Source: Larix kaempferi (Eukaryota; Streptophyta; Pinopsida; Pinales; Pinaceae). From it: 64,000 nucleotides of DNA. The position numbers and the translations under genes were made by a program. Shown here piece after piece: positions 43,137 to 53,360 of this stretch. The stretch covers positions 1,676,001 to 1,740,000 of the forward strand of contig BSBM01001067.1 of assembly GCA_027924585.1 (NCBI GenBank), given 5' to 3'. The stretch's first letter is position 1; each line of letters opens with the position of its first letter. Below the pieces are notes generated by a model. That model was given only the letters and a program-made list of their open reading frames with translations. It searched no databases and was not told where the DNA came from.

Positions 43137-43387
43137 TGTTAGTTTTTCTACTTGTTTAGCATAATAACATTAAACAATCTAATCACTGAAAGAAATACAA
43201 GCACAACATACACAATGAACACAATATTTCTCTCGAGGAAACCACAAGGGAGAAAACCCTGACAAAAATTCCTCAATATAGAATTCACAAGTACAAGATA
43301 CACCCCAAGACAAAACAATTTCTCTCCTTCTCTTGTGAGAGCTTCTCTCTCTCCTATGCGAACTTGAGTGAGTGAGATGAGTGTTAC
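43137..43387 (-). repeat. Copia 5' LTR, inner portion (251 bp)
   Basis: Aligns with 25,978 to about 26,229 of the 3' LTR and ends at GATGAGTGTTAC, where the inserted element begins. Confidence 0.9.
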
Positions 43388-44960
43388 TGTCGGACCTAGC
43401 CCAACTGGTCCAATTTTGGTAACATTTTTTAAGGTAGAAGAACCTGAGCTGAGCGCAGCGCTGAAACAGGTTGAATTTTAGCTAAGTATTGGGGATGCTA
43501 TGAAGAGGCGCGCAGTAGCCTTGTTTTGAGGGATGCTGTGAGGATCAGTGCTGTGGAGATAGGAGGCCATGTGGAGCCAGCAAAGCGGAATGCTGGACAA
43601 AGGACAGGTGCAGGTACCAGTTAGACCGGTAGTAGCCTATTTTTGGGAAAGATGCTCCAGGAATGCCGAGCAGTGGGTAGGAGTAAATCAGGAAGGCGGC
43701 CAACATGCTAGTTTGTTAAGGAAAGAAACGTATTGGCATGCCTGATGGGAGAGACCGTTAGAGATGAATGGTTCGACGGAAGCATCCTGTTGGCACGCAT
43801 GTGACAGGGAGGCCGATAGCGATAGAATGAAGACGTGTAGAACCCCCACGATGAAGCAGACGCTACCAGGAGCCAGCAAGCTGGTTTAGGGAAACTGATG
43901 CAGTTTTATAAACCCTAAGGGTTTTGGGTTTAGGTCTTCAATATTGTAAATACATGACCTTCGGGCATGATCTATTTAAGAAGGCAATTTTTTATGGGAG
44001 GGGGTTACTCTTTACTTTTGCTGTTACAATTTTGGATTGTTGTATTGTAAAATCTCTTTGAGCTAAGAATATTGTAAAGGCTCTGCAGCTGTGTGCGCAG
44101 AGACCTGTCTGAGAGGAAGGAGAGTCTGCAGCTGAGTGCGTAGACTAAGAACGGTTGTCCCCATCCCTTTTCAAAGAAATATATTACCAACTGTTCTTGT
44201 GGACGAACTTCCCACTCGGGGAAGTGAACCACGTTAAATCCCGCGTTGTGCGGTTGTGTTTATGAATGAATGATTATGTATGTTTTCTGTCAATGAATGT
44301 CTAGATGTTTCCTTGCATACTGTTATGAGAGAGCTTTTATATGCATTTGCCATTAGAGAAGTATGGAAATGATATGTTAAGTTCCGTATGAATAGTTGAA
44401 TGGTGAACATTTGGTCTTGTGTGGGAAGGCAATGAATCAGTCATTTGGTTAAGTACTTTCTTATACGCAGTAAAGGGACATATAATAGTTGGATTAGATC
44501 AATCGTCTATGTTCAAATCATAACATCCTAAGTTAACGAGTGAATGTTAGAAGAATAGTCAGTTAAGCGCCTGAATGAATCAATGAGTGATATTAGTTTC
44601 AGTGCCTTAAGTGTGTCAAAATAATCCAAGTATAGAATAAAGTTGCATTGTTTGCAGCTTCAGCAAAAGTCCCGTAGTAGAAGAACATAGTGGTGCAGAC
44701 CGCAGCGTGGCCCATCGTTGCGCAGTATCACCTCGCAGCACATAACCTTTGTTGTGCTACACAATACGTCCGTCCAAGCAACTTATCACTTACTGTGGAA
44801 ACCCGATTCTGCAGTACCCCATAGATACACCTCGGGTGAGACCTCAACTTTCTCATAGGTTGTTGCCGAAAGGGTCAGTGCGAAGGGGTTTTGTTGGTCA
44901 AGGGGAAACCGCGAAGAACCTGGGTCTTATAGAAAACCTCTGGGTCATTTATAGCCAACA
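43388..44960 (+). repeat. LTR of the truncated element (1,573 bp), related to the solo LTR at 15.3 kb
   Basis: Begins TGTCGG and ends GCCAACA. TATA-like sequences lie at about 43,905 (TTTATAAACC) and 43,970 (CTATTTAAG). It shares with the solo LTR the 18-mer CTGCAGCTGTGTGCGCAG (44,083-44,100; 16,145-16,162), an AACCTGGGTCTTATAGAAAA/ACCCGGGTCTATCCAGAAAA block, and the terminus. Confidence 0.78.
44081..44145 (+). promoter_or_regulatory. Paired stem-loops in LTR R/U5 (truncated-element copy)
   Basis: Hairpin 1: CTCTGC (44,081-086), loop AGCTGTGTGC (087-096), GCAGAG (097-102), all six pairs Watson-Crick. Hairpin 2: GTCTGC (44,124-129), loop AGCTGAGTGC (130-139), GTAGAC (140-145), six pairs with one G-T. 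Stem bases differ between the hairpins and from the solo LTR pair, yet pairing is kept. The palindrome CAGCTG spans each stem top and loop. Confidence 0.6.
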
Positions 44961-45003
44961 AATGGTTCCGTTGCCGCGCTAAAATCCGTGATGAGTTGCA
45001 ATC

Positions 45004-45516
45004 ATGATGAGTGACGAAGAATACCAGTTCCTGGAAGGATCTAACAACTAGCATCCTGAAAAGATAGAAATCCAAGCTTGGTGGGACAAGACCAGAAGAG
45101 ACTTTTCAAGGCAAGAGAATAGACATCCGCGTCTATCTGACACACAGTGGTCGGATAGATATTTGTGGGAAGATTTTCATGAGATTTTCTGGGCATCATT
45201 TCCAAATGAGCTGCACGTGTGGATCTCGCGGCTCGCAGAAAAGAAAACCTGTTTTCAAGGAGGAGTTCCTACATAGTGGACTCCCGAACTCACAGTGCAG
45301 CTCAAAGCAATAGACAGCCCATTGACATGCGCAGTTGAATTTTGGGTCGATCATATGCTAGAAGGCTTCGTAATAGAATTTTCTGTAAACACACTCAAAT
45401 CCTACAGCCAAGCAGAAGCATACTTTTTCGGAGGATTCCAAGGTAAGTTGATGAACAATCTCAATCTATACATTAAGATGTTGTTAGCTGAGAAAGATGT
45501 TTTAAGAATGCAGTAA
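45004..45516 (+). pseudogene. gag: Gag-like N-terminal fragment
   Basis: The frame from ATG 45,004 ('MMSDEEYQFLEGSNN') has a TAG after 15 codons and resumes with 'HPEKIEIQAWWDKTRRDFSR', 'WSDRYLWEDFHEIFWASFPN' and 'ELHVWISRLAEKKTCFQGG'. It has a second TAG, then 'AVEFWVDHMLEGFVIEFSVN', ending at 45,516. Position after the PBS suggests Gag; I do not recognise a domain. Confidence 0.5.
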
Positions 45517-45579
45517 TATTCCTCTAATATTCCTTGCATGTGGTCCTGTTTCCTGGCTATAACTGAATGAGCTCCTTGT

Positions 45580-45908
45580 GCGAGCTTCTCTCTCTCCTAT
45601 GCAAACTTGAGTGAGTGAGATGAGTGTTACAAATCAGCAACTCAATTCCCTATTTATACTTTACAATTGACACGGCCTTTTACTAATTAGGTCGGCTCTA
45701 ACTCACCTAACTGGGCCGACCTGTACTCTTTACAATAAAATATTCTTTCTAGACCTTTCTAGGCCACCTAATCAGTTAGGGTTTACATTGAATATTTCAA
45801 TGACTCATACATTATCAATTACATCAATGACATCTCCTGAAGGAGGAATACAATAATACAATAGACAAATACATTTTGAATATCTTCCCCAGTTACATTT
45901 CTTCAACA
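45580..45908 (-). repeat. Copia 5' LTR, outer portion, with about 50 bp overlapping the inner portion
   Basis: Starts GAGCTTCTCTCTCTCCTATG and runs to CTTCTTCAACA-type end (ACATTTCTTCAACA, 45,908). Its first about 50 bp (through GATGAGTGTTAC) repeat the last about 50 bp before 43,388 with one mismatch; the rest completes the LTR. Confidence 0.88.
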
Positions 45909-46732
45909 TGGTATGTTTATACATGAGAAATATGTTAATGATGAACTAATCCACATGTTGATCGGATATGAGATAATCAGATTCCTACAGTGCCAAGGGG
46001 CACGAGATGTATTGTAAATCAAGAGGATAATGATGTTATATCAGTTTTCATGCTATTTGATTGTGAGTTCCAATATTTCTATGACTCATGGGTGAGTGTG
46101 AGTTTTGATAGGAACTACGAGTTGCCCAAAGTGGTTGTTTGATGACGATACCCCTTAGAATAGTGATGGCACATTATGGTTGAAGTAGGGTGTTAACCCT
46201 AATACTATCAGGGGGTGGAGGCATTTCCCATTGTTATCCTTTGAAACCCGGAGTCATGGGAGGGATGTGCTACGCACACTCCCCTGGATGTCTGATGACA
46301 AATAGTGGGTGACTGCTGGGGAATCTTGGCCGATGTAGTCGATCGACACTTCCGCTTACATGTTCTATATGTGGTTAGGTCATGTAGTCGACGCCACAGT
46401 ATATTGCAATAGAGGACGAGATGGTGAGGTCAGGAGACATAAGTAGTGGTGATTAGGTGGTTGGAGTACTGATGGGATGGATGGGACCAATGATGGATGA
46501 ATGATGTCTTGTTTTATTGTTTTTGTATGAATGATGAATGATGTCTTGTTTGATTGTTCTTCTATATGTTGTTTGCAAGCATGTAATGATGATATCTTAG
46601 GAGCATTGAAAGTGATTATTAGCTATTAGTAATTTTATTGAGAATAATCAAATTACATATTTCATAAAGGCTTCTAAGAGCCCTTACCACGAGAAATAAA
46701 TCTAAATCTAATAAACCCTAGATCAAAGTAGC
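45909..46732. other. No recognisable gene
   Basis: Sequence between the copia element and the family A copy 2 LTR. It includes a short duplication (ATGAATGATGTCTTGTTT.ATTGTT near 46,497 and 46,540). Composition around 46,150-46,450 is LTR-like, but I found no ends or PBS. Confidence 0.45.
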
Positions 46733-47448
46733 TGTTGCTTGGTTTTTCAACCAAGCATGTGCAAGGATGCACCTATTAACTTGTAATAGCAGTCTTGAAT
46801 GAAAAGCAAATAACAATAAACTGAATCTAATCTAACATTAACATATGTAAGAGAAATAAAGAACTAGATTGATAACGATAAGCAAATAAGACAAGAGATT
46901 CAAAAGAATTTGTTTTTGTATTACCTCAAACGGTGAGGATGATGGGTGTTGAGCAACTCCAAGGTTGAGAAGCTCCAATGTCCAATGGTCTCTTCTTCTC
47001 CAAAGATTCAATGGGATTCTTCAAACTCGAAATGGGAGGCAATGGCTCTCAAAGGGAATTTGGCAGCACAAGGATAGGATGAAATGTGGATGGAAAGTGA
47101 GGAGCCCCTATCACCTTTTTATAGTTTTTGATGATGGGGAATACAATTATGGTTTTGAGGAAACCAATGGTATTAACCAACATGGTTTAGGTCTCTTTTT
47201 CTCTCTTTTTCCTTTTTTGAATATTTTTTATATTTTTATTCCCTTTTAATATTTTTGGGGAATTTGGACCCTTTTTTAGGGTTTTTTGTGTTTTTTGAGG
47301 AAAAATACATATTTTGAGGGAAAAAAGGTGTATTGTGGTCTTTTTGGTGACATTTTTGATGGTTTAAGAGGCTCAAATGGTGGAAAAGTGGACAAATGGG
47401 TCATGTGAATAAGGGAATGAGCTAGTGAGCACTTTTTGGGTGTTAATA
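46733..47448 (-). repeat. 3' LTR of family A copy 2 (about 716 bp)
   Basis: In element sense it runs TATTAACACCCAAAAAGTGC...AACCAAGCAACA. It shares the U3 poly-A/C layout, a TATAAAAAGG box (about 47,119) in a context like that of copy 1, and the TAGGTGC...TTGCACA end block. The first base pair is TA instead of TG, one substitution from canonical. Confidence 0.75.
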
Positions 47449-50302
47449 GATTGCCCCCTGATGTGTGAGGGTAGGAGCTAGAACAACGACCCCTTGGAAG
47501 CTGCAAAAACTGAAAAAATTCATGGCCTCAAAATGAATGAGGAATAATCTCTGATTATGGACGAGGCAGGCATACCCATGCTTGTATCAAGATATATACA
47601 TAACAATTAGGCCCAATAAGGGGGACCTGAATAATACATAAAAATATGTTGGTACATCATAATGGTCCAGAGGGGACACAATGCTGGGACATACTCATGA
47701 TCATGACATGATTGATCTCAATAATTGATACATTGGAATAAAGCAACAATCGTTCTGAGTAAGGTATCAAAAGGGTTGATGAACTACTGAAACTGAAGGT
47801 GTCCAACATCTGTAGGGACTCAATAAATGTGAGTCAATTCTGAGGTGTATATGTAACTGTATACTCGAGGGAGTATAAAAATGCGGTACATCTGTAAATT
47901 GTCGCCGAGCGCAACCCGAGTATCCATAGGAATATGTAATTGGTGGTTTCCTTAGTTAGACTCTCAAATGTGGTAGAGTCAGGTGATATCCAGGGTCTTC
48001 AACAAAAAAATGAAAGGACCGATACCCTGTACGAGTCTCAACGATGCGATCAAGGTGTTGAAATCGAACATGTGAGAAACAATCATTTGGAGAGGCACTG
48101 AGGACTCCTTTCAAAATGATCTGTAGGCACTCATCACTAATGGTGATGAGTCCAAGGCACAGGGACCTCTGGGTCTATCCTCTGGAATAGATTTGGTTGG
48201 CGTCGACAGAGGGAGACCGACAACTACCAAGGCAATGATGTTTCCTTGATAGGAGTGCGAGGTGTGCAATGAAACTGTGATAATAGGACTAACATACTAT
48301 GGGGATGTGGAAAAAACTGGGGTCATAAAGTGGGTGGACTCAAACTTCCTTTGTTCAGAGCATGATGACATGGTTGACATTGCAGCATAGGGAACTGACT
48401 TTTAGGTGTGGGGATCATAGCTTAGGGTATGTATTGTATACTAGAATGACTCTGGGGGGACAAGATGATGGATGCTTTTGGGAGACTCTCAGGGTGACAT
48501 ACTGCAGAATGCTCTGAACAAAGGTGACCATACTGGGGAAGCTTCCTTATGAGAAGACATGATTTGTTGTGGCACCGAAAAGCACCGTTGGGTCCTGCTT
48601 CATAGTTTTAATGAGCTCCAAGAAGGGATAAAAGTGTGCTATGAAATGGTACTATCCTATGGATTTATGTGAGCCCAGGACTTTTCATGCTCGTGAGTGC
48701 TTTCATTTTTAAGGAGTCTAAAAACGATAAGAAGACTCTGAATTGGTGGAGGAGTACCATCCTATGGATTTGTACGAGCCCAAGATGGTGATTGCTCATG
48801 GTTGCTTTCAATTTTTGAGAGTATGAAAGCGATAAGTAGACTCCATTGGTGTTCTTTTTCAAATTTTAGTCTCCAAGGCCTGAAAAGGGATAAAATGATG
48901 CAGATGGAGAACTCTTCTAGGCAATGTGACTAGAGTATTCATTTTTCGTAATTAGTCTACAAGGTCTGGAAAATGGGTAAACTTATACCAGGTAGATGCC
49001 CTTTCAGATACTTTTAGTGAGCATGAAAGGAAGCAAGGTTGCTCGGCTATCTTTTCATTGTTTTAGGAGTCAGAAAAGAGCTTAACAGAAACTCCCTAAG
49101 TGCCTTTTTCGTAAAAGAATTGCTCGGCCCGAAAAAGGGATAAAATTATACCGAACAAGAAGGTATTGGAGAGAGCAAGAAATGATCTCGAGCATCATCA
49201 TGAGCACGGAAAAATGAATCTGGCGACATAAAGATCGTCAAAAACGGGCAACGACCGATGTGGCACGCAGACTGAGGTAATGAGGGGCATTTTAAAGAAA
49301 TGCCCAAAATCTTTGGGGGTGAGAGCGAGAAATGATCTCAAGCATCATCACGAGCGCAGAAAACTAAATCCGGCGATATAAAACTCGTAAAAAATGGACC
49401 ACGATCGATGTGGCACGCAAATCGAGGCAACGAGGGGCATGGGAAAAAATGCCCAAAAAATGGTGGTGAGAACGAGAAATGATCTCAAGAATCATCACAA
49501 TTACGGAAATATGAATCCGGCGGTGCAAATGGTGCAAAAAATGGAGGTCATAAGGACTCCGGAATGGTCAAAGGAAATAACTAGGTTAAAAAATGGCTAC
49601 AAATAAAGGTGAGCCCACCAAGACAAGGATGCAGTTGTGGGGAGAAATGATGACCCACAGGGGAAGAATACTAGGTGTATCAAATCAAATCAAATATAAA
49701 AGTGATATGTGACCTCAAAAATGGTTGAGATCACGCATGTGAAAAAGTGAGCAGGCTTAATGACCTGCCCCCATGCTATGTGCATGGGGTTTATGATTGT
49801 GGATCACATATGTGTTAGTTTGAACAATGGGATCATTGAAATACTGAGATAGGTGTGACGGGGAAGGTTCAAAATGATTGATCATGCCCCCTATCCCAAG
49901 GTCGAGGTAATCTATTATGCCCCCTAAATCAGAGGTGTCAATGCGGTGCAGATGCTGTCTTAGAGAGGGATCAACAGGGCATTGACCAACTACTGGCGGG
50001 GGGGTATACCATGAGGCTGTGGGTCATGGTGGCATATTGAAGTGATGATATGATGATGGGGGATTCCTCTTGTAGGGTGGATGCCCCCAATATCTCCAAC
50101 GAGAACTATGATGATGATGAGTAGGCAAGGTTTTGGGCCTGCCCCCATGTTGTGGACATGTGGTTTCCTTGTCGATTTGAAAGGGTTGAACATGTGTGTC
50201 AAAGGGATTAGTGGAAGGGGCCGATCGGACAGAGGGGTCTCCAGTGGAAACCGTGTAAATGGTGTTAATTTCTTCCGAGGAGGAAGATTTTGGGGGATAT
50301 AT
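47449..50302 (-). other. Family A copy 2 non-coding 3' interior with tandem repeats
   Basis: No frame carries family motifs. Local repeats: CTATGGATTT.T..GAGCCCA at 48,657 and 48,762 (period 105), and a 147-150-bp unit at 49,171, 49,321 and 49,468. This interior is absent from copy 1, which lost its 3' end by deletion. Confidence 0.6.
49171..49590 (+). repeat. 147-150-bp tandem repeat, about 2.8 units
   Basis: Units start GAGAGC(A/G)AGAAATGATCTC at 49,171, 49,321 and 49,468. Each holds GATGTGGCACGCA, GAGGGGCAT and AAATGCCCAAAA, except that the third is shorter. Confidence 0.82.
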
Positions 50303-50626
50303 TTACTCAATGAGAAGAGGGGATATCTCTAGGTCGGCATTATTTAGTTCGTATAGTGCTGCTCTATAATATGGGAGATCAGGGAAGTGATGTGAATAAT
50401 GGCTGTAGATGTCGCATATCGCACAAGGGTGGTTGGTACGCAAATATTTATCATGAGTCTGAGGGGGCGGCTCGAGTTTGACAACTAGAATGTTAGTGTC
50501 ATCATCCAACATTTGCATATGCTCTTGAAGTGTCAGTAATTGTGGACATTGATGGGTAGCATGGCCTATATCGTCGCACAAAGAGCACTTGGGGGGAGCA
50601 CGGATTGTTGGGGGATTCTTTTCCAA
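50303..50626 (-). pseudogene. Family A copy 2: C-terminal CCHC pair
   Basis: 'CSLCDDIGHATHQC' is intact. The second knuckle reads 'CAICDIYSHYSHHF', with the last Cys changed to Phe. Between them is 'LLTLQEHMQMLDDDTNILVV', matching copy 1. The frame is open for 107 codons and ends 'LEISPLLIE'. Confidence 0.78.
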
Positions 50627-50803
50627 CTTGGGAGTTGATGGGGCGTTGCGGGTTGTGGGTCCAGTGGTGTAGGTTGTGGGTCCAGTGGTGTAGGTTGTGG
50701 GTCCAGTGGTGTAGGTTTGTTGGCCTATGCCCCCATTGTAGTGGAGTTCAAGGGGAGCATTACTAGATGTTGATGTAGTGGCCCTTGTTGGAGATGGCCG
50801 GTT

Positions 50804-51290
50804 CTAGATGTTTGCTACACCAGGGGGTAGACGGTTAGAAGTATTGATGGGTTGCACTGGTTGTAAAATGACGTTCGGTGTCGGGGGAGGGGTTAGGGAA
50901 GGTAGGTACCACACAGGTAGTCCTAATGTTAATCCTGGGAGATTCAGTGTAGCCATGACTGGTGTGCTGATGGCGCCCGAAGGGGGAAATAAAAATAGGA
51001 TAGTATGAATTGGTGTGGCTCCTACGTGAGTTGGCACTGAGGGTGGTTGCGGGAGTAAAGGGGGTTGTTGGTTTGGTACCTATGTTATGCGAGAGGGTGC
51101 ACAAATCAGATATCTCGGTTATCTTCAAAGGGGGTGGGATGGATTGGAATGTGGAAGTCATAGGTGATCCTGAGTATAATCCAGGTCTAACTGTGGAGAC
51201 GAACGATGTAGGTGCATTCTGAACTGGTTGTTCAATCATAGGGAGAACATTTTTAGGTGCAGTGGGGGCGTATTAGTTTCGACGTGTTTG
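50804..51290 (-). pseudogene. Family A copy 2: Pro/Thr-rich spacer with deletion junction
   Basis: Matches the region after the protease in copy 1 ('KNVLPMIEQPVQNAPTSFVS', 'GLYSGSPMTSTFQSIPPPL'). Immediately before it, near 51,270, the sequence passes from the segment preceding the protease ('HHLLMMSLFDMNLQTRRN') directly to 'YAPTAPKNVLP', so the protease-coding DNA present in copy 1 (about 36,340-37,065) is missing. Confidence 0.78.
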
Positions 51291-51491
51291 GAGATTCATG
51301 TCGAACAATGACATCATAAGGAGATGATGACTACTTGAATCCATCGGTTGGTTTGTGTGTGCAACATATGTGATTTGTTGTTGTGGTGCTGTGGTTCCTT
51401 GAGGAGGATCCAACAGATGAGTGTTCACCACTCCTTGTGTGGGAAAAGGATTCTACAACACCATGGGTTGTCATTGAGTAGGTGGCGCTGG

Positions 51492-52098
51492 TTATGCCGC
51501 GTGCCCTTGGCGTTGGGTGTCATCATTCCACAGTTGGAGCGCTCGCTCCAAATGGGGGCAAGTGTGTGTGTAATGGCCGTATACTCCGCATATGGAACAT
51601 GGGTGGTTTGTTCGTAAATTGGGGTTCTTACCCTGTTTCGGTGGTCGATCAGGGTTTTGGTTGGCAAGGGCAGCGTTGTTGTTGTTTGGTGGATAAGTCT
51701 GAGTGACTAGAGGTTGTGGTGCAGCAAGCGCTACCTGTGGTGGGTAATAAGCCACTGGGGCTTGTGAGTGAATAGGAGCATGTGTGGCCTGTTGATGGTA
51801 ATACATAGGGGGTGAAACCGGAGGTGGATAGGCTGAAGGTGCATGACCATAACACTATGGTGGACATGAGGGTCCATGAGTGTGGTGGGGGTGGGCCATG
51901 GGAGCATACGAATTTGTAGCTCCAGAGTGAGATGTGGCCCGTGAAAGATCGGGGCCAGTATTATTGCGCCTAATGGAAAAGGGTTGGTTGTGGGATGCAA
52001 CTTGTCCAATGATGCCATCGGCGGTGTGGGATGCCCCTAGCACGTCAATCCGGGAGGAATTTCTACGGGGAGCGTTAGGTAGAATGGTATATAAGTAG
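51492..52098 (-). pseudogene. gag: Family A copy 2: Gag linker and first zinc knuckle
   Basis: 'GASHTADGIIGQVASHNQPF' and 'GPDLSRATSHSGATNSYAPM', then a Pro/Tyr/Gln-rich stretch, then 'RTNHPCSICGVYGHYTHTCP' with the full CCHC set. Frames shift near 51,810-51,860. Homology to copy 1 begins exactly at the 52,098 junction. Confidence 0.8.
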
Positions 52099-52299
52099 TG
52101 TTGTTGCAGCAACACTCCCCCCAAAATTTTGCACATATTGGGGCCCCTCCTTTATAATTTTTAGAAAGGTTGCCTTAAACGTTTTTCCCAGCTTTTATCT
52201 TTGCTATTAAACAGAAAGTATTGCCATGAGAAACTCCAAGGATGCCAGAATATTTTGTCTCTCAAATAGAAGATCTTTCAATGAAGTCTTTTTCGAAGT

Positions 52300-53360
52300 C
52301 ACGGAGCAATTTGCTAAAACCCCGCAGTGGCGGAAGCCTCTCGCTTAAACGCCCGCAAAAGGACTTAGAAACTTTCGTCGAATAAACCGCGGAAGCTCTC
52401 GGGCTATCCTTCCGGAATGGTGGAAGCCTTCTGCTTAAGCTTGCCGAAAAAACTTAGATTATTTTTGTTGAAAAGTTGCGGAACAACCCAAGGAAACAGT
52501 GCGGAATCGTTCAGCTTGTGTCCCCGAAACCGCGGAAGCTCTCGGGCTATCCTTCCGAAATGGCGGAGGCCAATCTCATAAACCGCCCATCTAAGCCTTC
52601 CAAAATAAGACTTAGGAAACTTTTCGATTTTGTTTTTGCGGAACAATTCAAGTTTTCCTCCCGAAACGATTGTGATTGCAAAAAACTCTGCTTCCGAAAC
52701 GGCGGAGCAATTCAAGCTTTTTCCCCGAAACAGCGGAAGCATTCATCGTAAGCTTTCCGAAAAGAGACTTTGAAAACTTTCGAAAATCTGTGGAAACCTT
52801 TGGGTTTTCCTCCCGAAACGGCGGAAGCCATGCACAAAAGATTTCCGAAATACCACGAAGAATTTCACGAACTTCTTCCAAAACTGTGAAGAGACTTAGA
52901 AAATTTCCTTTTTCGGAGCTGTCGGACTTTCCATCCCGAGCCTACGGAGCCGTTCTTTTTATCCTCCCGAAACGGCGGAAACAACTCATCTAACCCGCCC
53001 GAAAGATTTAGAAAATTCGTCGTGAAGACCTTTGCGGAAGTGTAGGCGGAAGTCCCCCGAAACTGTGGAGGCCACTTACGAAAGCTTTCTGCAGTTTCGG
53101 GAGCCTTCACGTTTTCATCCCGAAGAGGCCGCCAAAAGAACTTTATCACGTCGCAGAAGCCTCTTGCGGAAGCAATTCACCACTCTCTCCCGAAACAGCG
53201 GAAGCTTCCGCGATATCCTCCCAAATGAGATGAGCTTTGTGGAATGTTTTCTCTTCCGCGTCGCGGTGGCCTTTTGCGGGGACCATTCGCCTTCGTTCCC
53301 CGAAACGACGGAAGCGGCTAGCCAGTTTGTCCCGCAAGAGGCGGTCGCACGCAAACCGAG
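52300..53360. repeat. GC-rich CCGAAACGGCGGAAGC repeat field
   Basis: Dozens of variants of TTCCGAAACGGCGGAAGC recur at irregular 40-110 bp spacing, interspersed with GACTTAGAAAACTTT and CTCGGGCTATCCT phrases. The core is itself an imperfect inverted repeat (TTCCG...CGGAA). Open frames of 60-156 codons on both strands arise from the repeat and are not genes. Confidence 0.8.

Larger units (their letters stand above)
43388..45560 (+). mobile_element. Truncated LTR element: LTR, PBS, gag start
   Basis: The LTR is 43,388-44,960 (TGTCGGACCTAG...ATAGCCAACA). A PBS-like TGGTTCCGTTGCCGCGCT lies at 44,963-44,980, near the TGGCGCCGTTGCCGGGG type of many plant gypsy elements. A Gag-like frame starts at ATG 45,004. 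Everything after about 45,560 is missing, including the 3' LTR. It sits inside the copia 5' LTR, but the right junction carries about 50 bp of duplicated copia LTR, so simple insertion plus deletion does not explain it. Confidence 0.75.
25978..45908 (-). mobile_element. Ty1/copia retrotransposon carrying nested insertions
   Basis: The 3' LTR is 25,978-26,507. The 5' LTR is 43,137-43,387 plus 45,580-45,908. The PBS is at 43,136-43,125 and the PPT at 26,518-26,508. In element sense the order is gag, zinc knuckle, protease, integrase, RT, RNase H, the copia order. Integrase is split by the gypsy element (29,555-40,860) and the 5' LTR by another element (43,388 on). The flanks GGGTA/TGGTA agree at 4 of 5 bases. 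With insertions removed the element would be about 6.4 kb. Multiple stops in gag and pol show it is inactive. Confidence 0.9.
46733..52098 (-). mobile_element. Family A copy 2: gag-type LTR element, 5' part cut by the next insertion
   Basis: The 3' LTR is 46,733-47,448, followed inward by a PPT-like purine run (AGGGGGCAATC, minus), a long non-coding region with tandem repeats, and coding segments homologous to family A copy 1. Homology runs up to exactly 52,098, where the plus-strand element beginning TGTTGTTGCAGC takes over. The rest of gag and the 5' LTR should lie beyond 64,000. The protease segment is deleted. Confidence 0.82.
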
